This document shows positions 6,671-11,588 of a stretch of 11,588 nucleotides of DNA, piece after piece; the stretch's first letter is position 1, and each line of letters opens with the position of its first letter. The position numbers were made by a program, and so were the translations under genes. Under the pieces are notes generated by a model that saw only the letters and a program-made list of their open reading frames with translations, did not search any database and had not been told where the DNA came from. This DNA is from Candidatus Dormiibacterota bacterium (GTDB lineage: Bacteria; Chloroflexota; Dormibacteria; Dormibacterales; Dormibacteraceae), in contig PLYD01000085.1 in assembly GCA_003151665.1 (NCBI GenBank), forward strand, positions 1 through 11,588, given 5' to 3'.

Positions 6671-6684
6671 CGGCTTCCCAGCCG
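6671..6684 (-). promoter_or_regulatory. Small hairpin between globin and AhpD-like genes
   Basis: On the minus strand CGGCU-GGGA-AGCCG is a 5-bp stem closed by a GNRA-type tetraloop, inside the 39-bp gap between the globin stop and the AhpD-like start. AU-rich sequence (UUAAUAAU) follows. It could be a weak terminator, an attenuator or an mRNA processing/stability element. Confidence 0.3.
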
Positions 6685-6698
6685 AAAAGTGTTGGCGG

Positions 6699-7148
6699 TT
6701 ACTCGAGACCGTCCCAGGACCACTTCGGCACCGCCAGGTCGGCGGGCACGTGAGAGCCGGCGGGGGTGTAGGCGAGCACGTCTTTGGTTGCCCACTCCAT
6801 GTAAGCGCGAAGGCCGTCGCGGAGCTCGGGATCGTCGGGGAGATTCACGTCGTCGACGGCTTGCATGAAGCAGGCGACGAAGCGCGGGCCGAAGTCGTCG
6901 CCCGCGCCTTTACCGGCATGGATGCCGATCATTCCCGAATGGCCGCCACACGAGCCCGAGTAGCGGGCCGGGCCGCCGAAAACCTCGACCCAGTAGTCCG
7001 CCAGCCTCTCGAGGTGCTCGGGGTTGCGGGTTTGAGAGAAGGGGTGGTTCAGCTCAGGGTCTGCCAGAACTCGCTCGTGCAGCGCTGACGCGAGGGCGAG
7101 AAAGGCGGGATCACCGCCCGCGAATTCGTAAATCGATGGTCGGGCCAT
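6699..7148 (-). CDS. Group II truncated haemoglobin (globin)
   Basis: A 149-residue cytoplasmic globin from the ATG at 7146-7148. The sequence follows the group II truncated haemoglobins of high-GC bacteria: IYEFAGGDPAFLALASALHERVLADPEL, LADYWVEVFGGPARYS, a probable proximal His in IGIHAGKG, ATKDVLAY and the terminal PKWSWDGL. Such proteins bind haem and handle O2, NO or peroxide. The frame is open 31 codons further, but those residues have no globin character. The start is supported by CAAGAT 6 nt upstream and a TCGACG hexamer 18 nt further, a possible leaderless promoter. It is followed by the AhpD-like selenoprotein candidate on the same strand and diverges from the DUF1003 gene. Confidence 0.9.
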   Translation of the reverse strand: MARPSIYEFAGGDPAFLALASALHERVLADPELNHPFSQTRNPEHLERLADYWVEVFGGPARYSGSCGGHSGMIGIHAGKGAGDDFGPRFVACFMQAVDDVNLPDDPELRDGLRAYMEWATKDVLAYTPAGSHVPADLAVPKWSWDGLE

Positions 7149-7154
7149 CAGCAA

Positions 7155-7184
7155 ATCTTGAATCAACCCCGTGGCGAGCGTCGA
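7155..7184 (-). promoter_or_regulatory. Candidate promoter of the globin gene
   Basis: On the minus strand TCGACG (7184-7179), an 18-nt spacer and CAAGAT (7160-7155), the last 6 nt before the globin ATG. The -35 and the spacing resemble the arsR promoter (TCGACT-18-TATGAT-6-GTG). The -10 departs from consensus at its first base, so support is moderate. Confidence 0.35.
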
Positions 7185-7215
7185 CATAGGCCAGCGGAAA
7201 TCGATGCTGTGTGGC

Positions 7216-7618
7216 ATGAAACACAAGCTGGTCCGCAACAACGACGTTCATCCGCACACCGTGTTCAATAAGTGGCTCGCGCTGCTGATCACCAAACGGC
7301 GGCGGCAACATGTGGTTCTTTTACTTCCTGATCGTCTTCATCGGAGGCTGGATGCTGCTATCCAGGCTGGGCCCACTCGGCTTCGACCCCTACCCGTTTG
7401 CCCTCATGCTCCTGATCGTCGGCGGCATCTTCCAGGCTCTGGCGATGGTCGCCATCATGGTCGGCCAGAACGTCCAGGCTGCCGCCAGCGACGCCCGCGC
7501 CGAAACCGACCACGAAACCCTGGTCGCCATCCACGCCCTGACCGCGCAATCGGTCCAGATCCTCGAGGGCCAGAACAAGATCCTGGCGCTCCTCCAGGAG
7601 CAGTCCAAGAAGGGCTGA
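7216..7618 (+). pseudogene. DUF1003 membrane protein, frameshifted
   Basis: Two frames make one DUF1003 protein. From ATG 7216 the first gives MKHKLVRNNDVHPHTVFNK then WLALLITK, a normal lead-in to the first membrane segment, and then runs out of frame. The second gives GGGNMWFFYFLIVFIGGWML, the FDPYPF signature, a second hydrophobic helix (LMLLIVGGIFQALAMVAIMV) and GQNVQAAASDARAETDHE, all DUF1003 hallmarks. Dropping one base, the C at 7297 (ACC AAA c GGC GGC), fuses them into about 133 residues. The family is of unknown function. It may be a true pseudogene or a base-call error in a GC-rich (CGG)n run. Translation from ATG 7310 alone would give 102 residues with a truncated N-terminus. It diverges from the globin gene. 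Confidence 0.7.
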
Positions 7619-7713
7619 CCGACGGGGCTCCCGGCCGGGCGCTCGGGCGAATAGGGCGGCACTGAGCGGGAAAGCGTCTACATTGGAGTTAGAGCCCACG
7701 CACGCGCGGTGTC

Positions 7714-7965
7714 ATGCCCACCGAGGTGTGGGTTCCTGTGAGGAGCACGCACCTGACGAAGCGATTGGGAAAGGCGACGGTCGATGTGCACGGGCAGCCA
7801 GTCCTGTTTGTCCTGTTCGATGACGGGCGGGCGACCTGCGAGCACGTAGCGGCCGGAGCGCTCTCGGTCTCCAGTGGCCATGGACACCTCACAGCCCGGC
7901 GGCATGCTCCCAAGCCCTTCACGATTCACCGCTGCGCCAGCTGCCACCGCCGTTACGGGCCCTGA
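7714..7965 (+). CDS. Small hypothetical Cys/His protein
   Basis: I do not recognise this 83-residue protein. It contains C42-E-H44 and a C-terminal H72-R-C74-A-S-C77-H78, which could make a small zinc-binding unit (inference), plus a central strand-like VLFVLFDDG. Third positions are mostly G/C and the stop ends one base before the arsM stop, a compact convergent arrangement that favours a real gene. There is no clear Shine-Dalgarno sequence; a TACATT box at 7679-7684 is a possible -10 with a short leader. GTG 7726 and GTG 7738 are alternative starts. The opposite-strand frame over the same bases overlaps arsM and looks like a shadow. The 95 bp before this gene hold only a CCCGGCCGGG palindrome (7630-7639). 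Confidence 0.45.
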   Translation: MPTEVWVPVRSTHLTKRLGKATVDVHGQPVLFVLFDDGRATCEHVAAGALSVSSGHGHLTARRHAPKPFTIHRCASCHRRYGP

Positions 7966-7966
7966 C

Positions 7967-8728
7967 CTACGTCGGTTTCTTGGCCCTGATGTAAGCGCTT
8001 CCGACCTTGCCACCAACCCCGGGGATCGACTGGGTGGCGTGGACCTCAAAGTGCGTGTCCTCGAAGCCCGCCTCGAGGAGGGCTTTTCGGTAGTCGTCGA
8101 TCGGGATCGTGCCCGAGATGCAGCCCGCCCAGGAGTCCAGGCTCTTCTTCACGGTCGGGTCGAGGGTCTCGAGCTCCACTATGTCGGCTACGGCGAAGAG
8201 ACCGCCTGGTCGCAGTACGCGGAAGGCCTCTTTGATGACAGCACCCTTGTCCTCTGCGAGGTTGATCACGCAGTTGGAAATCACGACATCGATCGACGCG
8301 TCGGGCAGCGGGATGTTCTCGATCGTGCCTTTCAAGAAGGTGGCGTTCGATACTCCCGACTTCTTGGCGTTGCTGTTGGCGAGCTCCAGCATCTCGTCGG
8401 TCATGTCAACGCCGTAGGCGTGGCCGCCCGGGGCGACGCGCCTTGCAGAAAGCAGAACGTCGAGGCCGGCACCCGACCCCAGGTCCAGGACAACCTGGCC
8501 GGGCTCCAGCTGCGCGAGCATGGTGGGGTTGCCGCACCCGAGGCTCACGGCCTCGCTCAGTCCGATTTCCTTGAGCTCGTCCAGCGAGTACGAGCCACTG
8601 CAGCCGCAGTCAGGTCCATCGGCCTGGCAGCAGCCGGCCTCCGCGATGGTTTGGCCCGTGGGGATGACCTTCAGCTGCTTTGCCACCCCGGCGTATCTCG
8701 ACCGAACCGCCTCACGTATCTCGCTCAT
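7967..8728 (-). CDS. arsM: Arsenite S-adenosylmethionine methyltransferase (ArsM)
   Basis: A 253-residue cytoplasmic enzyme that transfers methyl groups from SAM to trivalent arsenic, giving methylated and finally volatile arsenicals. The SAM-binding loop is LDLGSGAGLD (about 81-90), with the acidic residue in GVDMTDEML. The conserved As(III)-binding cysteines are in place: C65 in VSLGCGNP, C153 in ISNCVINL and C203 in WAGCISGTIP, equivalent to Cys72, Cys174 and Cys224 of the algal CmArsM. A further cluster C33, C34, C41, C43 lies in the N-terminal loop. The ATG at 8726-8728 has a strong AGGAG Shine-Dalgarno sequence 6 nt upstream. It diverges from arsR across an 87-bp region with two operator-like sites, so arsenite-inducible expression is expected. 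Confidence 0.93.
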   Translation of the reverse strand: MSEIREAVRSRYAGVAKQLKVIPTGQTIAEAGCCQADGPDCGCSGSYSLDELKEIGLSEAVSLGCGNPTMLAQLEPGQVVLDLGSGAGLDVLLSARRVAPGGHAYGVDMTDEMLELANSNAKKSGVSNATFLKGTIENIPLPDASIDVVISNCVINLAEDKGAVIKEAFRVLRPGGLFAVADIVELETLDPTVKKSLDSWAGCISGTIPIDDYRKALLEAGFEDTHFEVHATQSIPGVGGKVGSAYIRAKKPT

Positions 8729-8734
8729 GGTTAT

Positions 8735-8739
8735 CTCCT
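8735..8739 (-). promoter_or_regulatory. Shine-Dalgarno sequence of arsM
   Basis: AGGAG on the minus strand, 6 nt before the arsM ATG. It is the clearest ribosome binding site in the window and contrasts with the leaderless-type starts of neighbouring genes. Confidence 0.8.
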
Positions 8740-8742
8740 CTG

Positions 8743-8758
8743 ATCGATGAACGTCGAT
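8743..8758. promoter_or_regulatory. ArsR operator-like site 1 (arsM-proximal)
   Basis: ATCGATGAACGTCGAT: ATCGA and TCGAT arms around 6 nt, the geometry of ArsR/SmtB-family operators. It matches site 2 at 13 of 16 positions in the same orientation. It lies just upstream of the arsM ribosome binding site, where bound ArsR would block arsM transcription, whose -10 may be TATGCT (minus strand, 8770-8775). Confidence 0.55.
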
Positions 8759-8778
8759 GGGTTGAGCCTAGCATATCC

Positions 8779-8794
8779 ATCGACTAACGTGGAT
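8779..8794. promoter_or_regulatory. ArsR operator-like site 2 (arsR-proximal)
   Basis: ATCGACTAACGTGGAT, a near copy of site 1 with centres 36 bp apart. It is nested in a longer inverted repeat, ATCCATC (8775-8781) and GATGGAT (8792-8798). It covers the arsR -35 and part of the spacer, so binding would repress arsR itself. Confidence 0.55.
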
Positions 8795-8809
8795 GGATTC
8801 TCGTATGAT
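8780..8809 (+). promoter_or_regulatory. arsR promoter, leaderless type
   Basis: TCGACT (-35, 8780-8785), an 18-nt spacer and TATGAT (-10, 8804-8809), which ends 6 nt before the GTG at 8816. The transcript is therefore predicted to begin at the start codon. The -35 overlaps ArsR site 2. Confidence 0.6.
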
Positions 8810-8815
8810 CGTCGC

Positions 8816-9163
8816 GTGACGAAGTTGAAGGAGCTGCCGGTTCTCCGCCAGCGCGGCGTGTGCTGCGGGCTTCCGGATGTCGACGCAAACTGGGCCGCGA
8901 GCACCGCCGCGCTCATGAAAGCACTGTCCGATCCGACCCGCCTCACCATGGCCGCCTCCTTATGGAAGTCCAAGGCTCCCATTTGTATCTGCGATTTCAC
9001 GGCGGGGCTTGGGCTGAGCCAACCGACAATCTCCCACCACATGGCCAAGCTCAAGGAAGTGGGCCTGGTCGATTCAGAAAAGCGTGGCATCTGGGTCTAC
9101 TACCGGTTACGCGCCGACCTCGCACCGGCGACGCGAAGGCTCTTAGCGCAGCTGATCGCCTAG
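8816..9163 (+). CDS. arsR: ArsR family arsenite-responsive repressor
   Basis: A 115-residue winged-helix repressor of the ArsR/SmtB family. The core is MKALSDPTRLTMAASLW, then KAPICICDFTAGLGLSQPTISHHMAKLKEVGLV (recognition helix SQPTISHHM) and the wing KRGIWVYYRL. Candidate As(III) ligands are C16-C17 near the N-terminus (RGVCCG) and C57, C59 in ICICDF. The N-terminal Cys pair plus a core Cys recalls the Corynebacterium ArsR site (Cys15, Cys16, Cys55), while CxC in the helix recalls E. coli ArsR. The GTG at 8816 is chosen because TATGAT lies 6 nt upstream; the open frame reaching back to 8747 runs through the operators. Arsenite binding should release it from the two sites before arsM and arsR. 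Its stop overlaps the convergent diguanylate cyclase stop. Confidence 0.93.
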   Translation: MTKLKELPVLRQRGVCCGLPDVDANWAASTAALMKALSDPTRLTMAASLWKSKAPICICDFTAGLGLSQPTISHHMAKLKEVGLVDSEKRGIWVYYRLRADLAPATRRLLAQLIA

Positions 9164-11436
9164 CGTCGCTTGCGAGCGCTCGACACCTCGTCGTCGGCGC
9201 GTTGGATCAAATCATCCGCAGAGTCGCCGGTGTGGAGCCGGGCAAGACCGACTGTGATGGAGGCACCAGAGCCATCTGCGCCGAGCCTCGCACTTACTGC
9301 CACGAAGCGTAGGCGGGCGTTTTCCATGGTGATCCCAGGGAGCGCGCATACGAACTCGTCACCCCCGACGCGTGTGATTACATCGTATGAACGCAAGCAA
9401 GCTCGTAGCGAGTCGGCGACCGCGATGAGCAGCACGTCTCCGGCAGCGTGACCCTGGCCATCGTTCGTCGCTTTCAGCCCGTCCACGTCGAGATAGGCGG
9501 CTACGAGCTCTCCGCTGTCGCGCTGCGCACGATTGATCTCGCGTCCGATGGCAGCCAGGCCGGCGCCGCGGCGGCTTACGCCCGTCAGCTCGTCGGTCCC
9601 GGAATCTTCACGATCCTTGGCGGCCTGCGCGCGATCCTCGGCCGCGATCTGGCGGTCGTGGCTGCCCTGCGCCCGATCATCCGCTGCAACCTTGCGGTCG
9701 TTGACCGCTCGCACGCGGCTGTCTGCGGCGTCAGCCCGCTCTGAGGCCGCTCTGGCGCCCGCATCCTCCGCGCGCTGACGATTGGTCGCCGCGCGATCCC
9801 CGGCGGTTCGGTCGAGATCTCCCGCAGCGTCGTCACGGGCTTCGGCGTCACGGTCGCGCAGACCGGCGGCGACGTCGCGGTCCCGCGCCGCCAGACCGGC
9901 TTCCCGACGGCGCACCGCTGTTTGCTCGTCGGTCCCGGAATCTTCTCGGTCCTTCGCTGCCTGGGCACGGTCTTCGGCTGCGACCTTACGGTCGTTGATC
10001 GCTCGTACGCGGCTGTCGGCAGCCTCAGCGCGACCCGAGTCGGCCCGGGCGCCTTCGTCAGCCGCGCGCTCGCGGTTGCTCGCCGCGCTGTCACCCGCCG
10101 TCCGGTCGCGATCACCGGCGGCGTCGTCGCGGGCTTCGGCCTCTCGGTCACGCAACCCGGCCGCGACGTCACGATCCCGGGCGGCCAGTCCGGCCTCCCG
10201 GCGGCGCACAGTCGTCAACTCATCGGTCTCGGAATCCTCGCGGTCCCTGGCCGCCTGCGCGCGATCGTCCGCTGCAACCTTGCGGTCGTTGATGGCTCGT
10301 TCGCGGCTATCCGCGGCATCGGCGCGACCGGAGTCGGCCCGTGCGCCCTCGTCCGCGGCGCGCCGGCGGTTGCTCGCGGCGCGATCGCCTGCAATTCGGT
10401 CGAACTCAGCGGCCGCGTCGTCACGGGATTCGGCGTCTCGATCACGCAGCTCGGCGGCAAGGTCGCGCGCCCGCGCCGCCAGGCCGGCATTTTCACGATC
10501 CTTGGCGGCCTGGGCGCGATCCTCAGCTGCAAGCCTGCGGTCGTTGATAGCCTGGGCGCGATAATCCGCAGACTCGGCGCGCCCCAAGGCGGCCTGGGCG
10601 CCTTCGTCTGCCACCCGCCGGCGGTTGCTCGCGGCGCGATCGCCTGCGGTTCGGTCAAGGTCACCCGCCGCATCGTCACGTGCCTCGGCCTCGCGGTCAC
10701 GCAGCCCGGCAGCAACATCACGGTCCTGAGCGGCCATACCCGCCTCCCGACGCCGCGTGCCGGTCAGCTCGTCGGTCCCTGAATCTGCGCGGTCCTTGGC
10801 CGCCTGGGCACGGTCTTCGGCCGCGACTCTGCGGTCGTTGATGGCCTGGGCACGGTTGTCCGCAGCCCCGGCGCGCCGCGAGGCGGCCAGGTCACGCTCG
10901 TCTGCCGCATGCTGACGGTCGGTCGCCGCGCGGTCACCTGCGGTTCGATCGAGATCGCCCGCCGCGTCATCACGCGCCTCGGCCTCTCGGTCGCGCAAAC
11001 CGGCCGCGACGTCACGGCCCTGCGCAGCCAGGCCCGCCTCCCGGCGGCGCACTCCTGTCAGGTCGTCGATCCCGGAATCTTCGCGGTCCCTTGCGGCCTG
11101 AGCGCGATCTTCGGCCGCCACCTTGCGGTCATTAACCGCCTGGGCGCGGTTATCGGCAGCCTCAGCGTGCGCCGACGGAGGTCGGGTGCCTTCGGCTTGT
11201 TGGCTCTCACTGGCCGCGCGGTCCCCTGCCGTCCGGTCGAGGTCACCGGCTGCGTCATCGCGCGCAGCGGCCTCCCGGTCGCGCTGCTCGGCCTCCCGGT
11301 CGCGCACGTCCGCGGCCAGATCGCGATCGCGTCCTTCTATGTCCCGCTCACCCGCGGTTGCCAGGGCGTCTTGGCCGTTATCAGACAAAGCTCCACAGAG
11401 TGGGCCCATCGCCATAACAATTGCAGCAACTGTCAC
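9160..11436 (-). CDS. Diguanylate cyclase with six long N-terminal repeats
   Basis: A GGDEF protein of 758 residues if started at the GTG 11434-11436, which has GGAG four bases upstream; ATGs at 11413-11415 and 11407-11409 are alternatives. The C-terminal catalytic domain runs from DELTG (615-619) to the end: metal/substrate residues in YLDVDGLKATND (D650, N658, D659), the intact GGDEF signature (691-695) and the product-inhibition site RSYD (682-685) exactly five residues before it. It should make cyclic di-GMP and be feedback-inhibited. Residues about 36-626 are six Ala/Arg/Asp-rich repeats of about 98 residues, likely alpha-helical or coiled coil. Residues 2-17 are hydrophobic and might be a weak membrane segment. 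No sensory domain is recognised, so the repeat rod may be the input or a scaffold. The open frame extends to 11577 only by crossing the tRNA. Confidence 0.88.
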   Translation of the reverse strand: MTVAAIVMAMGPLCGALSDNGQDALATAGERDIEGRDRDLAADVRDREAEQRDREAAARDDAAGDLDRTAGDRAASESQQAEGTRPPSAHAEAADNRAQAVNDRKVAAEDRAQAARDREDSGIDDLTGVRRREAGLAAQGRDVAAGLRDREAEARDDAAGDLDRTAGDRAATDRQHAADERDLAASRRAGAADNRAQAINDRRVAAEDRAQAAKDRADSGTDELTGTRRREAGMAAQDRDVAAGLRDREAEARDDAAGDLDRTAGDRAASNRRRVADEGAQAALGRAESADYRAQAINDRRLAAEDRAQAAKDRENAGLAARARDLAAELRDRDAESRDDAAAEFDRIAGDRAASNRRRAADEGARADSGRADAADSRERAINDRKVAADDRAQAARDREDSETDELTTVRRREAGLAARDRDVAAGLRDREAEARDDAAGDRDRTAGDSAASNRERAADEGARADSGRAEAADSRVRAINDRKVAAEDRAQAAKDREDSGTDEQTAVRRREAGLAARDRDVAAGLRDRDAEARDDAAGDLDRTAGDRAATNRQRAEDAGARAASERADAADSRVRAVNDRKVAADDRAQGSHDRQIAAEDRAQAAKDREDSGTDELTGVSRRGAGLAAIGREINRAQRDSGELVAAYLDVDGLKATNDGQGHAAGDVLLIAVADSLRACLRSYDVITRVGGDEFVCALPGITMENARLRFVAVSARLGADGSGASITVGLARLHTGDSADDLIQRADDEVSSARKRR
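9559..11331 (-). repeat. Tandem repeat array, about 294-bp units, inside the diguanylate cyclase gene
   Basis: Six head-to-tail units at 11032-11331, 10738-11031, 10483-10737, 10189-10482, 9895-10188 and 9559-9894. Three middle units are exactly 98 codons. The unit at 10483-10737 lacks 13 codons at its end (85 codons) and the last has a 14-codon insertion (112). Each runs LAAxxRDVAAGLRDREAEARDDAAGD..., INDRKVAAEDRAQAAKDRE, and most end SGTDELTGVRRREAG. They are direct coding repeats, not CRISPR. Confidence 0.9.
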
Positions 11437-11439
11437 GGT

Positions 11440-11457
11440 GCTCCGCAGGCTCGGAGC
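11440..11457 (-). other. Hairpin between tRNA-His and the diguanylate cyclase gene
   Basis: A perfect 6-bp stem (GCTCCG / CGGAGC) with a 6-nt loop, 21 nt past the encoded CCA of the tRNA and ending 3 nt before the GTG start. It includes the GGAG proposed as the ribosome binding site. It could help form the tRNA 3' end or hide the ribosome site; no U-run follows. Confidence 0.3.
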
Positions 11458-11478
11458 AGGGGTGGCTAGAGTGGATTT

Positions 11479-11556
11479 TGGGGTGGCTAGCGGGATTTGA
11501 ACCCGCGACAGCCAGATCCACAATCTGGTGCTCTGCCATGCTGAGCTATAGCCACC
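11479..11556 (-). tRNA. tRNA-His (anticodon GTG)
   Basis: A complete cloverleaf on the minus strand. The acceptor arms GTGGCTA and TAGCCAC pair perfectly, with the histidine-specific extra G at -1 (11556) opposite C73 (11482). The D arm is GCTC/GAGC, the anticodon stem CCAGA/TCTGG carries loop TTGTGGA with anticodon GTG, and the T arm is GCGGG-TTCAAAT-CCCGC. The 3' CCA is encoded (11479-11481). Confidence 0.97.
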
Positions 11557-11588
11557 ACGGTGCGGGCCTGGAGTCACCAGCCCTGTAG

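Noticed and set aside
7678..8049. 123-aa minus-strand ORF overlapping the small Cys/His gene and arsM
   Set aside because: It overlaps the well-supported arsM gene, is Arg/Ser-rich without motifs and is best explained as a shadow.
9559..11331. CRISPR array
   Set aside because: The repeats are contiguous roughly 294-bp coding units with no unique spacers.
9448..11500. Several long + strand ORFs (up to 286 codons) across the repeat region, rich in Arg/Ser/Ala
   Set aside because: They are antisense shadows of the diguanylate cyclase repeats. Their low-complexity sequence has no family features, while the minus frame ends in a complete GGDEF domain.
11437..11577. Extending the diguanylate cyclase start to 11577
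   Set aside because: The extension is a translation of the tRNA-His gene and its flank.

Overview
The window is about 11.6 kb of high-GC DNA from what looks like a soil or environmental bacterium of the monoderm Terrabacteria type (Actinomycetota, Ca. Dormibacterota or Chloroflexota). The grounds are strong G/C preference at third codon positions, a lipobox lipoprotein, a group II truncated haemoglobin ending in WSWDGL, an actinobacterial-style GGDEF protein, and several genes whose start codon lies 6-7 nt after a TANNNT box, as expected for leaderless mRNAs. The phylum cannot be fixed from this window alone.

Layout. (1) 1-266, +: C-terminal end of an M32 carboxypeptidase. (2) 568-2456, -: an HMG-CoA lyase family gene followed 32 bp later by a nitrilase. 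(3) 2523-3187, +: a DUF1059 mini-protein and a protein of unknown function, divergent from the lyase. (4) 3199-4236, - and 4283-6058, +: a lipoprotein and an RnfD/NqrB-like membrane protein, diverging from a 46-bp region that holds a perfect inverted repeat. (5) 6069-7148, -: a group II truncated haemoglobin followed by an AhpD/carboxymuconolactone-decarboxylase-like protein whose CxxC is CRY-UGA, read here as CxxU (selenocysteine). (6) 7216-7618, +: a DUF1003 membrane protein broken by one extra base. (7) 7714-7965, +: a small Cys/His protein. (8) 7967-9163: a divergent arsenic module, arsM (-) and arsR (+), with two matching operator-like sites between them. (9) 9160-11436, -: a diguanylate cyclase with a catalytic GGDEF domain behind six repeats of about 98 residues, then an upstream tRNA-His(GTG) on the same strand.

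Working together. ArsR, ArsM and their intergenic sites form a self-contained arsenite-sensing and methylating unit. Globin and the AhpD-like protein probably form a haem/thiol (selenol) redox pair against peroxides or nitrogen oxides. The main point is that the AhpD-like gene is not two broken ORFs. The in-frame UGA sits exactly on the second active-site Cys, the frame stays open for another 113 codons of family-typical protein, and a SECIS-like hairpin follows at the right distance. A gene caller that ignores Sec would split or discard it. No selenocysteine machinery (selA, selB, selC, selD) lies in the window, so its presence elsewhere in the genome is the decisive test.
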